Below are positions 34,571 through 43,180 of a stretch of 51,049 nucleotides of DNA, in pieces. The notes below the pieces were generated by a model. That model was given only the letters and a program-made list of their open reading frames with translations. It ran no database searches and was not told where the DNA came from. The stretch's first letter is position 1, and every line of letters begins with the position of its first letter. The stretch lies in assembly GCA_002731195.1 (NCBI GenBank), contig PCAI01000015.1, positions 7,114 through 58,162 of the forward strand. Reading direction: 5' to 3'. The translations under genes were made by a program, and so were the position numbers. This DNA comes from Methanobacteriota archaeon (GTDB lineage Archaea; Thermoplasmatota; Poseidoniia; Poseidoniales; Thalassarchaeaceae).

Positions 34571-35737
34571 ATGCCCGAGGAAGAGGAACTATTCACAATC
34601 ACTACTAAGCATCTCAATTCAGGTATGAGAGGGATACCAGTAGGGACATGCCAAACATCGTATGTTGATCCTCTTGAAGGTGTCCATTATGTTGGATATC
34701 CAGTTGGCGATTTAGCTAATATGGAAGAAGAAGACGTAGTTTTCCTTTTACTCAATAAGCATCTACCTACATCTGAGGAATCAATTGCGTTCCGAAAAGA
34801 ACTTACTCATAGAGCAGAAGAAATGCCAACTGGTGCATTAAGGGTCTTGGAATCTTTAACTCCTGGAAGTGGACATCCTATGGATTGGCTTTCTATAGGG
34901 ATAATGGCATTAGGAGCTGCTGAAACTACGGGAGATTCCAGAATAGACTCTATAAATTTAATAGCCAGAATGCCAGAACTAATGGCACGCATTTTCTTAC
35001 TTAGAGGCGGTAAAAAAGAATCATTACGGCCACGTAAACCGGAACTAGGTTTAGTTGAGAACTTTGTCCATATGCTTGGAATAGATGGCCCAGAGGCAGA
35101 AAAGATGACTCGTGTACTAAAATTCTTTTTCATATTACACATGGACCATGGAGGAGGCAATCTATCTACCTTCTCAGGTAAAGCAGTTGCTTCAGGAAAA
35201 GCTTCGGTTTACGCTTCTTTAGCGAGTGCCATGAATGCGTTATCAGGGCCACTACATGGTAGGGCCAACCAATCCTGTCTAGAATTTGTTCAACGAATTG
35301 GTACTTCAGATCATTCTGAAATAGAAAAATTTGTTCGTTCAGAATTAGCTGCGCGTAGGCCAATTTACGGGTTTGGGCACGGAGTGCTTAGGGCCGAAGA
35401 TCCACGTGCTAGACTTTTGATAGAGTTGGGCCAAAAAGTCTGCCCGGATGATTCAAATTTTAAAATAGCCAAAGCACTTCGGGAAATTGTTCCGGATATA
35501 TTAAAAGAAATACCAAAAATAAGTAATCCATATCCAAATGTAGACCTAGCAAGTGGTAGTTTATTACATTCAGTTGGATTTAGGAAACCAGACTATTATA
35601 CTACATTTTTTGGATGGGCCCGTGTTGCTGGAATTTGTGCACAAATAATGGATGAAAGAAATTCCCGAGATGGACGAGGGACTCCTATATATAGGCCGAA
35701 ATATATAGCCGAGAATCAGCCGAAAAAGAGACTCTAG
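34571..35737 (+). CDS. Citrate synthase, eukaryotic/mitochondrial-like type
   Basis: 388 residues. The three catalytic residues are present: His in GPLHGRANQ (about residue 232), His in GFGHGVLRAEDPRA (about 273) and Asp in VDLASGSLL (about 326). DHGGGNLSTF, GPLHGRANQ, GHGVLR-x-x-DPR and the YYTTFFGWARVAGICAQ segment follow the pattern of the eukaryotic mitochondrial enzyme more than the short archaeal/Gram-positive type. It condenses oxaloacetate and acetyl-CoA in the TCA cycle. 2-methylcitrate synthase activity cannot be excluded. The stop lies one base from the stop of the convergent GDPD gene. Confidence 0.9.
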   Translation: MPEEEELFTITTKHLNSGMRGIPVGTCQTSYVDPLEGVHYVGYPVGDLANMEEEDVVFLLLNKHLPTSEESIAFRKELTHRAEEMPTGALRVLESLTPGSGHPMDWLSIGIMALGAAETTGDSRIDSINLIARMPELMARIFLLRGGKKESLRPRKPELGLVENFVHMLGIDGPEAEKMTRVLKFFFILHMDHGGGNLSTFSGKAVASGKASVYASLASAMNALSGPLHGRANQSCLEFVQRIGTSDHSEIEKFVRSELAARRPIYGFGHGVLRAEDPRARLLIELGQKVCPDDSNFKIAKALREIVPDILKEIPKISNPYPNVDLASGSLLHSVGFRKPDYYTTFFGWARVAGICAQIMDERNSRDGRGTPIYRPKYIAENQPKKRL

Positions 35738-35738
35738 A

Positions 35739-36866
35739 TTATTTACTATGGGTTTTTCCAGTCCCTCTATGCCCGATTATTCTAGATACTTCCCATGGCA
35801 TATTAGTCGCCTTTGTTTCTTTTAGTATAGTTTCAATATCTCTCTCCCATGACCACTTCTTACTCCAATTAGTTACAAAAGATTCTCTCTCACTATTTGT
35901 TAACTCATGCCACGGAGTTATTTCATTTTTGAACTCTGAGATTATAGATTCATGTTCTATTTCTGGAGTATTGTCCAATTCCTCTCTCTTCTCATCGGTT
36001 AGGGGTTGTGTTGCTGGTTTCGTCCAACGTGCATGTCCTGTAACCAAGGTTACCATATTCGGAGATAAATCATCAGTTATGCCAGTAAGTCCTGCATCCA
36101 AGATTAATCTTTCATATTTCGACTCACAAGGCCAAACATAAATCGGATATCCTCTTCTATATTTATTTAATCTTTCAAGTTTTTTACCTTTTAGCCCTAC
36201 AGTTAAGCCCATATTAATCCTACTTTCAATGCCTTTAAGATATTGCATGGAGCAAGGCAGCATGGGCGATCCCTCTCTCCTTTGTTTATCCATCAACCTA
36301 GGAAGTGAATTAGATAAAAAAGAGGGTGCAGCAACTATTCTTTGTGTTTTCCAAGTACCCCATTGCCTCAGATATGGTCTTATTCTACTAAATTTAAATT
36401 TACTTTTTGTTTTTTTTGCTGCAGATATTATTTTTGGTTCAAATGAATAGACTACCGTGCCACTTTCTCCTAAATCTATCGGCTCCAATACTTCTTCTAG
36501 ATTTTGTATCATTTTAATCATATGCTTTTCTCTAGATTCTCCTCCAAACCATCCTCCTGCCTTTCCACTAGATGGATGCGGAGGTTTCAATTCTATGCAA
36601 GAAAATGCTCCTTCTTCAGTCCATCTTCTTACAAAATTATTATTTTCTAATAACTCATCTAGTGTTTCAACATATTCTGGTAATTCTTCCATTATCATTG
36701 ATTCGGGATAATCTCCATATTCTGTTTTTGAGTCGTGGTGGAGGACTAAGCGTTCATCTTCAGTTAATCTAAGGTCAAATTCTACTCCGTCACTAACTTG
36801 CATCCCATGGCATATGGCTTCTATTGTATTCTCCCGGGGCCGCACCCACTCCGCTAAATCTGCCAT
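35739..36866 (-). CDS. Glycerophosphodiester phosphodiesterase with rearranged active-site order
   Basis: 375 residues from the ATG at 36866. GDPDs normally begin with the strand ending H-R-G, then ENT, E-x-D and H-D. Here the protein starts at RPRENT (residues 9-14), then VEFDLRL (28-34) and LVLHHD (40-45). A TIM-barrel body ends with GLTGITDDLSPN (about 272-283), and an added helical segment of about 80 residues follows. The H-R-G strand appears only at the very end, IIGHRGTGKTHSK (363-375). All expected active-site residues are thus present but permuted. The frame continues upstream to 37007 without any HRG motif; a TTG at 36926 is a possible longer start. Likely hydrolyses glycerophosphodiesters from lipids. 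Confidence 0.75.
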   Translation of the reverse strand: MADLAEWVRPRENTIEAICHGMQVSDGVEFDLRLTEDERLVLHHDSKTEYGDYPESMIMEELPEYVETLDELLENNNFVRRWTEEGAFSCIELKPPHPSSGKAGGWFGGESREKHMIKMIQNLEEVLEPIDLGESGTVVYSFEPKIISAAKKTKSKFKFSRIRPYLRQWGTWKTQRIVAAPSFLSNSLPRLMDKQRREGSPMLPCSMQYLKGIESRINMGLTVGLKGKKLERLNKYRRGYPIYVWPCESKYERLILDAGLTGITDDLSPNMVTLVTGHARWTKPATQPLTDEKREELDNTPEIEHESIISEFKNEITPWHELTNSERESFVTNWSKKWSWERDIETILKETKATNMPWEVSRIIGHRGTGKTHSK

Positions 36867-36967
36867 GCTCTTTCCGAATTGTATTCGTACATAACTCTCA
36901 TCATTAATTCTTCTGATTAGCCCCAATGATAAAACCCTAGAACATCTCCGAGAGGTTAGGTATTGAC

Positions 36968-38794
36968 ATGTCAGAGACAGTAGAATTAGACCGAGAATCA
37001 AATCCACAAGCAGTTAGGGGTTATGCATATTTTGACTGGGCCAAATCCTCATTTGAGACGAGTGTCACCGTTGCAGTACTTCCTCTTTGGTTTTCTTATT
37101 TATTCTTGAAAGCAAATGGTTTGACTACTACTATAGGTTCGATCGACTTTACCAGCGATGCTATTTGGTCATTTTCTGTTTCCGGTGCAGCATTATTAGT
37201 AGCTCTAGTAAGCCCTTCCTTTGGAGTAATAGCCGATCGTCGAGCAATTAAGATGTGGTGGCTAAGGATATTGACATATGTAGGAGCTGGTGCAACTATA
37301 TTATTGGCAATTGCGCCACTTCTCCCAATTAGCACTCAATGGGTTTGGCTAATGGTTATGTTTGTAATTGCTAATGTCGGTTTAAATGGTTCTAGCGTAT
37401 TTTACAACTCATTATTGCCTCATATGGGGACAGATGATGAAATGGATGCAATTTCCAATAAAGCATTCGCTTACGGTTACTTTGGAGGAGGAATATTATT
37501 ACTCATTCATTTAGTGATGACATTAGTACTTGTTGATTCAGATGGAGAGATGTATTCATGGGTAATCCCCTCAATAATGGCCTCATCTGGATTATGGTGG
37601 TATGGCTTCGCATTATTGACATTCAAGTGGGTTCCCGAACCTCCTATAGAAAATGAAATGGATTCATTATCTATTTTAGACTCTGCAAAGTTAGCTTTCT
37701 CAGAGATTAGAAAAACTCTTAGTGAAGTACCAAAATTTAGGACACTATTTATCTACATGCTAGCATATTTCTTCTTTATTGATGGAATAAATACCGTTAC
37801 TGCATTAGGCGGAATATATGGTCCTGTAGTTCTTGGAATTACTACTACTTTTTTGATGGTTGCTATATTGATGGTTCAGATTGTTGCAGCCCCTTCTGCA
37901 CTCGCTTTTACTAGATTGGCTGAAAAAATAGGTACTAAAAAAGCCCTTACAACATCATTAGTTGGTTGGATAGTGCTCTGTTTTGCTGCATTAGCATTTG
38001 CACCGCTAGAATTAGACTCCCATGATAAGCATGACATTATGTACGAATGGGACGAATCACAAGATCTCTACACAGTTACTGTGTCTAGCTCTGCTCCTAG
38101 TTTAGCACAAAAAATTGAATTTTCCGATTCTGAATTCGATGAGCAAGAGTGGGTAAAAAATTGGGTAGATTACTTCCCCCTAAAACAAGACATATATGTA
38201 ACTGAATATGTTTTATATGACTGGCAATGGCCTGAAAATGAAGAAAAATTTGTAAAATCTATCTCAATTACTTCTACGGAATTGATAGAATCAGGAATAT
38301 TAGCCAGTTTCGACGATACTAGATTTAGCGTTAGTATATTACATGAGGATGGTAGTACATATTCTTCAAACGTAGGTATAGATCACCCTACTAATCTCGG
38401 CGATGGCGTCTTGGACTTTGTACCAGAAAATGCTCGTAAATATGTTTGGGAGCCTTTGGGCTTGGTCGTAGGGGTTCAATTCATAATACTTGGTGCAGCC
38501 ATGGGCTCAGTTCTTGGAGGTTCACAAGGTCTCGCTAGAAGCCTCTTTGGCCAGATGGTGCCAGAAACAAGAAGTGCTGAATTTTTCGGCTTCTTTGGAT
38601 TCTTTGGTAAAGTAGCTGCTTTACTGGGGCCACTTATTTATGGAATTATGACAGTAATGTTTGATAGTAGAGTAGGTATTCTGAGCATTGCAATTCTCAT
38701 TTTAGCAGGCGCAATAATTCTGAGATCTGTGGATGTTGAGCAGGGTAGGTTGGATGCTCAGGCAGAAGATGCTCGAAATCGTAATTTGAATTAA
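36968..38794 (+). CDS. UMF1/Atg22-like major facilitator transporter with large loop
   Basis: 608 residues. The N-terminal phrase RGYAYFDWAKSSFETSV followed by VLPLWFSYLF is characteristic of the UMF1/Atg22 MFS family. About twelve helices are predicted, with an inserted hydrophilic segment of roughly 140 residues (about 345-490) before the last helices. GSQGLARSLFGQMVPETRSAEFFGFFGFFGK near residue 518 is the conserved UMF1 motif. Atg22 in yeast exports amino acids from the vacuole; prokaryotic substrates are mostly unknown. The inserted external domain is not usual for the family. The gene diverges from the GDPD gene and converges on tatC with six bases between stops. Confidence 0.85.
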   Translation: MSETVELDRESNPQAVRGYAYFDWAKSSFETSVTVAVLPLWFSYLFLKANGLTTTIGSIDFTSDAIWSFSVSGAALLVALVSPSFGVIADRRAIKMWWLRILTYVGAGATILLAIAPLLPISTQWVWLMVMFVIANVGLNGSSVFYNSLLPHMGTDDEMDAISNKAFAYGYFGGGILLLIHLVMTLVLVDSDGEMYSWVIPSIMASSGLWWYGFALLTFKWVPEPPIENEMDSLSILDSAKLAFSEIRKTLSEVPKFRTLFIYMLAYFFFIDGINTVTALGGIYGPVVLGITTTFLMVAILMVQIVAAPSALAFTRLAEKIGTKKALTTSLVGWIVLCFAALAFAPLELDSHDKHDIMYEWDESQDLYTVTVSSSAPSLAQKIEFSDSEFDEQEWVKNWVDYFPLKQDIYVTEYVLYDWQWPENEEKFVKSISITSTELIESGILASFDDTRFSVSILHEDGSTYSSNVGIDHPTNLGDGVLDFVPENARKYVWEPLGLVVGVQFIILGAAMGSVLGGSQGLARSLFGQMVPETRSAEFFGFFGFFGKVAALLGPLIYGIMTVMFDSRVGILSIAILILAGAIILRSVDVEQGRLDAQAEDARNRNLN

Positions 38795-38800
38795 TTTGTT

Positions 38801-39592
38801 TTATTTAGTAAATACTATCTTATCTACAAATAGAGAAAACTCGAGCAAAATCAACATCGGGCCACCTACTAAGAATAATGAAAGAGGATCGGGAGGAGAA
38901 ATTAGTGCACCAAACAAAAGTGCTGAGAACCACAAAAAACGTCTATTTTCTAGAATAGATTTTCTTCTGACAATTCCTCCTCTAATCAATAATGTAGTCA
39001 CCAAGGGTATTTGAAAACCAATTATCGAAGAAAAATATAATCCAGTTATGAATCCAATCCAAGATTTCAAACGCCAAGTTGAGGATAATCCCGAATCCGT
39101 CGCATCTCGAGACAGATAATCTAGTAGCATTGGTATTAATATCTCATGCGAGTACAATATTCCTATGATTCCTAATGCTAAAGAAATTAGTATTATGATT
39201 ATTATTTTCCCGATTTTAGAATCAAAATTAGTCGTATCTTCTCTTCTAGATTTTTTAATTATTTTGTGACTATTGATGGAAATATCAATTATTAATATAA
39301 ACATAACTAATAAGAAACCAATCTGAGTACCCATTTGAAGCTGCAATAATACTACTTCCATTGGTTGCAAAATAATTATTTGAACATTACTAGGTTTGTA
39401 ACCTTCAGTACTAAGAAACCATTCAATTATCTCTTCACTAATTGGATATCCGATTACAAAGCCCATGGTGAATACAGTCACGAAAGCATATGCCCTGTTT
39501 TGTAAATGCTGAATAAATCCTCTCATCTCTGCGCGAGGTATCATATCTAGATTTTTTTTCTCCATAGTTCTTATTTCACAACCTTTATTCAT
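38801..39592 (-). CDS. tatC: Sec-independent protein translocase TatC
   Basis: 263 residues from the ATG at 39592, which overlaps the stop of the upstream GTPase gene as ATGA; an ATG at 39565 would be shorter. Multi-helix membrane protein (about six helices) with the TatC signatures: MRGFIQHLQNRAY near the start (equivalent of the E-L-R-x-R region), a cytoplasmic loop, then FGALISPPDPLSLFLVGGPMLILLEF near the C-terminus, equivalent to A-x-x-TPPD. It recognises twin-arginine signals and moves folded proteins across the membrane. The canonical Glu of the N-terminal HLxELR motif appears as HLQNRAY, which is divergent. No tatA is nearby. Confidence 0.85.
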   Translation of the reverse strand: MNKGCEIRTMEKKNLDMIPRAEMRGFIQHLQNRAYAFVTVFTMGFVIGYPISEEIIEWFLSTEGYKPSNVQIIILQPMEVVLLQLQMGTQIGFLLVMFILIIDISINSHKIIKKSRREDTTNFDSKIGKIIIIILISLALGIIGILYSHEILIPMLLDYLSRDATDSGLSSTWRLKSWIGFITGLYFSSIIGFQIPLVTTLLIRGGIVRRKSILENRRFLWFSALLFGALISPPDPLSLFLVGGPMLILLEFSLFVDKIVFTK

Positions 39593-40704
39593 CTTCTCAT
39601 AATTATTGATAATAAATCTCCATCTTTTAGGGTATGTTCTAATCCAACTCTTTGCCAATCAAATTTTGCACTAGGCCCCCTAACTCTCGCATATCTAAAT
39701 TTCCTAACGAAATCTCTATGCAATTTCGCACAAACATCTCTTACTGTGGATGTATCTTTGACAATCAATGGCTCAATCAAATCTGCTTCTTGCCCTTGTG
39801 GCTTCAGAAATATCGACATAAAATGTAAATTATTGTAAATAAAATCTTTCATATCTTCTATGCCATAACCAGTTTTTGCAGAAACTTCCAGTACTGGCCA
39901 TCCATTAGGTAAACTATCTCTTGCTTTCTGTAAATCCTTTTCATTTGCTAAATCAACTTTATTCAGAACTACTACGGCTTTACTGTAAATCCTATTCCCT
40001 GCTAACGTATCAACTATATTGTCATCAGTAACATTAGTTCTAAGGGTAACTGTGGCAGAAACAATCCCAAAACTTCTCACAATATCTTGTATTTCTTCTT
40101 CTGTCAGATTGGTTTGTTTGACAGTTGATCTTACTACAATACCTCCTCTGTTAGTCCTAGTGATGAAAACTTGAGGTATTGGTTGGTTTAGTCTCAAACC
40201 ACCTCTCCATAATTCATAGTCTAGGATATTGAAGTGCGACTTTTGGAATGGGTCTACTACGTAAAGGACCATATCTGATCCTCTGATGACATTCAATATT
40301 TCTCGACCTCTCCCTTTTCCTTCGGCAGCACCTTTTATCAGCCCAGGAAGATCTAATATCTGTATCTTAGCACCTTTATGTTCCATTAAACCAGGAATGC
40401 ACGTTAACGTTGTGAATGCAAAATTGCCAACATCTGACTCTACTTCAGTAAGTTGTGAGATGAGACTGGACTTTCCTACACTAGGAAAACCTACCAATGC
40501 TACCGATGCATCTCCAGATTTCTTAACTTCAAAACCCGGTCCTCCGCCACTGGCCTTTGCATGGGCTTGTGCTTTTTCTTTCCTCTCTCTTAGAGCAGCT
40601 ATTTTGGCCTTTAATTTCCCAAGGTGCCCTTGCGTAGCCTTATTTGATTTTGTCTTGGTAATTTCATCTTCCAATGACTTGATTTGTTCTTCAATGGTCG
40701 CCAT
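39589..40704 (-). CDS. DRG-family GTPase with TGS domain
   Basis: 371 residues from the ATG at 40704 (MATIEEQIKSLEDEI); an ATG at 40725 adds a basic tail. An N-terminal coiled coil precedes the G domain: G1 GFPSVGKSSL (about residues 66-75), switch region FAFTTLTCIPG, G3 DLPGLIKGA, G4 NKVD, and a DRG-specific insertion. The C-terminal TGS domain spans about 290-371 (ending LEHTLKDGDLLSIIMRR). DRG proteins are ribosome-associated GTPases conserved in archaea and eukaryotes. In archaea a partner (Dfrp) is usually encoded elsewhere. Translation is coupled to tatC. Confidence 0.92.
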   Translation of the reverse strand: MATIEEQIKSLEDEITKTKSNKATQGHLGKLKAKIAALRERKEKAQAHAKASGGGPGFEVKKSGDASVALVGFPSVGKSSLISQLTEVESDVGNFAFTTLTCIPGLMEHKGAKIQILDLPGLIKGAAEGKGRGREILNVIRGSDMVLYVVDPFQKSHFNILDYELWRGGLRLNQPIPQVFITRTNRGGIVVRSTVKQTNLTEEEIQDIVRSFGIVSATVTLRTNVTDDNIVDTLAGNRIYSKAVVVLNKVDLANEKDLQKARDSLPNGWPVLEVSAKTGYGIEDMKDFIYNNLHFMSIFLKPQGQEADLIEPLIVKDTSTVRDVCAKLHRDFVRKFRYARVRGPSAKFDWQRVGLEHTLKDGDLLSIIMRR

Positions 40705-40794
40705 TGTTCTTCCTCTCCTTTGCAACTAGTTTTGTCTAGATTTTTCAGTTTACGTGCTTAACGCTCCGGCACATGTTATTGAATCCGGGGGCTC

Positions 40795-40803
40795 ATTATA
40801 TAG
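40795..40803 (+). promoter_or_regulatory. Candidate TATA box before the unknown gene at 40853
   Basis: ATTATATAG lies 50 to 58 bases before the ATG at 40853. It falls inside the longer possible frame that begins with GTG at 40754, which is one reason to prefer the later start. Confidence 0.35.
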
Positions 40804-40852
40804 TTCCACACTGAGTAAGGCTTATTCTACTTACGCGAAGAGGAATATACAG

Positions 40853-41518
40853 ATGGCAGATGTAATACTCTATCTTGTCAATCGAAAATCTTTTTCTTTA
40901 ATATTGAATTACACAGTATCTCATCTAATTGATTTATTAAATAAAAAAGAATTAAGTATTATTCGCCCGCAAATAGATTCTGAATTCCATCGGGATTTTG
41001 ATGTAGACATCGAGGGCGATATTTTGGAAATTTTTGATAAAAGTGAAGATTCCATAGATACTACTAAAAAAATTTCTGATATTAATTCTGAATTCAAAAA
41101 TGACTTAATATTATTACTTGCAAAATGGTCTTCAGTTGCCCAATGGAGTTGCTGGGATGCAAGATTATTTCTGTATGTAGAGCCATTTTTAGAAAAAGAT
41201 ATAATTAGTGTGGATGAGTTTTTAGAACCTAAAATATGGCATATCTTCCAACATCAATTGTCTAAATTAGATCAACGTTTTTTTACAGAATCTATAGTAT
41301 TGGATTGGATGTCTCGTAGGGAAAAATTAGGAGAGACAATGGAACCATCAGAAGATCCAAAGATCCTACCTACAATGAATTCACATAATGAATCCAGCCA
41401 ATTGTTATTTAATTTTATTAAAAAAACATCGCAGCCAGAATTGGATTTAATGATAGGACGAGACTATTTGAATTCTGAATTGTGGCATTTAGGAAAGGAT
41501 AAGATTAGTAGTTACTGA
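40853..41518 (+). CDS. Uncharacterised soluble protein
   Basis: 221 residues from the ATG at 40853; the frame is open from a GTG at 40754, adding 33 residues. I do not recognise the family. It is mostly helical, with few cysteines and no membrane helix or signal peptide. Segments such as DVDIEGDILEIFDKSEDS, WSSVAQWSCWDARLFLYVEPFLEKD and IWHIFQHQLSKLDQRFF suggest two helical modules around an acidic linker. It lies 10 bases before nadM on the same strand and diverges from the DRG GTPase gene, so it may be expressed with nadM. Confidence 0.55.
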   Translation: MADVILYLVNRKSFSLILNYTVSHLIDLLNKKELSIIRPQIDSEFHRDFDVDIEGDILEIFDKSEDSIDTTKKISDINSEFKNDLILLLAKWSSVAQWSCWDARLFLYVEPFLEKDIISVDEFLEPKIWHIFQHQLSKLDQRFFTESIVLDWMSRREKLGETMEPSEDPKILPTMNSHNESSQLLFNFIKKTSQPELDLMIGRDYLNSELWHLGKDKISSY

Positions 41519-41528
41519 GGTAGATAAG

Positions 41529-42146
41529 ATGTCAGAACTCCCCTTGAATCCTCTTCCTCCAAACATCTCAACAGCCCCTGGGGTAGTAGTATTGGGACGC
41601 TTTCAGCCTCTTCATCTAGGGCATATTTCACTAATTGAAGCTGCAGAAAAATGGCGTTTAGAAAATTATCCTAATTCACCACTTGTGCTGTGCATAGGCT
41701 CTTCAAATAGGCCAGAATCTATGGAAAATCCCTGGAGCTATAGGGAAAGAGAAGCAATGATAAATATATGGTTAAAAAATCAAGAAGGTTTTGATAATGT
41801 GGAAATAGTTAGCATTCCTGATATTGAAAATCCTCCCAAATGGGTAGATCACGCAGAAAAATATCATGGTAAAAATGGTTTCTTTTTTACTAGCGACAAT
41901 TCTTCTGCAGAACTCTATAGTGAAGCAGGCTGGAATGTAATCAGACATACTTTCGAAAAACGAAATCAATTCGAAGGATGGAGAGTTAGGGCTACGGCGC
42001 TCATGCTATCGACAATAAGCGATGAAGATGCTATTAGAACAATTCTTTCTATATCGATGCCAGAATCTATAATTAATTATCTGATTGAAATAGACGGATT
42101 AAGAAGGTTAGCCTTCTTAGTCGAAGGAGGAGAGCCAGTAGGGTGA
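41529..42146 (+). CDS. nadM: Nicotinamide-nucleotide adenylyltransferase, archaeal type
   Basis: 205 residues. The nucleotidyltransferase HIGH-type motif is GRFQPLHLGHISLI (about residues 23-36), preceded by VVVL. IGSSNRPESMENPW and the REREAMI helix follow, then FTSDNSS and the C-terminal segment EGWRVRATALM that replaces the ISTIR-type motif. It adenylates nicotinamide or nicotinate mononucleotide to make NAD. The archaeal length and GRFQPxHxGH wording fit NadM. About 30 residues beyond the usual end are present. It converges on the fabH-like gene with seven bases between stops. Confidence 0.82.
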   Translation: MSELPLNPLPPNISTAPGVVVLGRFQPLHLGHISLIEAAEKWRLENYPNSPLVLCIGSSNRPESMENPWSYREREAMINIWLKNQEGFDNVEIVSIPDIENPPKWVDHAEKYHGKNGFFFTSDNSSAELYSEAGWNVIRHTFEKRNQFEGWRVRATALMLSTISDEDAIRTILSISMPESIINYLIEIDGLRRLAFLVEGGEPVG

Positions 42147-42153
42147 AAATTCT

Positions 42154-43143
42154 TCACCATTCTATCGCATTCGCTCCCCATGCCAAACCTCCTCCAAAAC
42201 CTACTGTAATCACCAGATCCCCCGGTTTTATTATTCCTTCTTTAACTGATTCTGCCAAAGCAATAGGTACACTTGCTGCTGCTGTATTGCCATATTTATC
42301 CAAATTCATAAACACTTTATCCATAGGTAATCCGAGATTCTCCATTCCAGCTTTAATTATATTGAAATTAGCTTGATGGGGTATTATCATATCAATATCT
42401 TTTATTTCCATATTGATCTGTTTTAATAATTCCTTTACTGCTTGAGGAAATGCCTCAATAGCAAAATTCCATACTGCACGTCCATCCATATGAAAATATT
42501 GCTCACCCTCTAATGAATCACTGGATGAGATTGGTTTCTTAATCCCTCCAGCAGGTATCTGTATGACTTCTGCACCCGAACCATCAGATTTTAACCAACT
42601 ACCAATTATTCCTCTTCCATTTTCTATCTTCTGTAATATTGCTGCTCCTGCACCATCTCCAAATAAAACACAAGTTGCCCTATCTTCCCAGTTGACAATC
42701 CTACTGTAAACTTCTGAACCAATTACCAACACATTATCATAGTTTGAATCGATAACAAATTTCGACCCTATTTCAAGTGCATGAACCCAACCAGAACAAA
42801 CAGCATTAATATCGAAAGCACCAGCATTTTTGCAACCAAGTTTGTGTTGAGTAATACTTGCTGTTGATGAAAGAGGAACATCCGGACTACTAGTGGCAAG
42901 TATGATTAAATCTATATCCTCAGGACGGACTTTTGCTTCTCTCATCGCTTCTATTGATGCCATGACTGCCAAATCACTTGTACAAATGTCTTTTTCAGCA
43001 ATTCTTCGTTCCTTTATTCCTGTTTTACTAGTAATCCACTCGTCACTGGTATCTACTATATTCTCCCAATCATAATTTGTCATAATTTTCGGAGGGACAT
43101 AGTATCCCAAGCCTACAATGCCTGCCGCTGTCATATTATTCAT
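42154..43143 (-). CDS. 3-oxoacyl-ACP synthase III (FabH)-like ketosynthase
   Basis: 329 residues, typical KAS III length. The catalytic triad is intact: Cys in INAVCSGWVHAL (about residue 117), His in MIIPHQANFN (about 254) and Asn in KYGNTAAAS (about 285). N-terminal VGLGYYVPPKIMTN and DTSDEWITSKTGIKERRI, the GDGAGAA motif, and the terminal GFGGGLAWG match bacterial FabH. It condenses acyl-CoA with malonyl-ACP in bacteria. In an archaeon the substrate is less clear, as ACP-dependent fatty acid synthesis is usually incomplete. It follows the aldehyde dehydrogenase gene by 37 bases on the same strand and may belong to that operon. Confidence 0.9.
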   Translation of the reverse strand: MNNMTAAGIVGLGYYVPPKIMTNYDWENIVDTSDEWITSKTGIKERRIAEKDICTSDLAVMASIEAMREAKVRPEDIDLIILATSSPDVPLSSTASITQHKLGCKNAGAFDINAVCSGWVHALEIGSKFVIDSNYDNVLVIGSEVYSRIVNWEDRATCVLFGDGAGAAILQKIENGRGIIGSWLKSDGSGAEVIQIPAGGIKKPISSSDSLEGEQYFHMDGRAVWNFAIEAFPQAVKELLKQINMEIKDIDMIIPHQANFNIIKAGMENLGLPMDKVFMNLDKYGNTAAASVPIALAESVKEGIIKPGDLVITVGFGGGLAWGANAIEW

Positions 43144-43180
43144 TTCGTTCGAGAGACACTAGACTTTCACATTTACTGCA

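Noticed and set aside
35745..35777. The C-terminal GHRGTGKT of the GDPD gene fits the Walker A pattern G-x4-G-K-T.
   Set aside because: It lies in the last eleven residues of the protein, so no nucleotide-binding fold or Walker B could follow. It is better explained as the displaced H-R-G strand of the phosphodiesterase.
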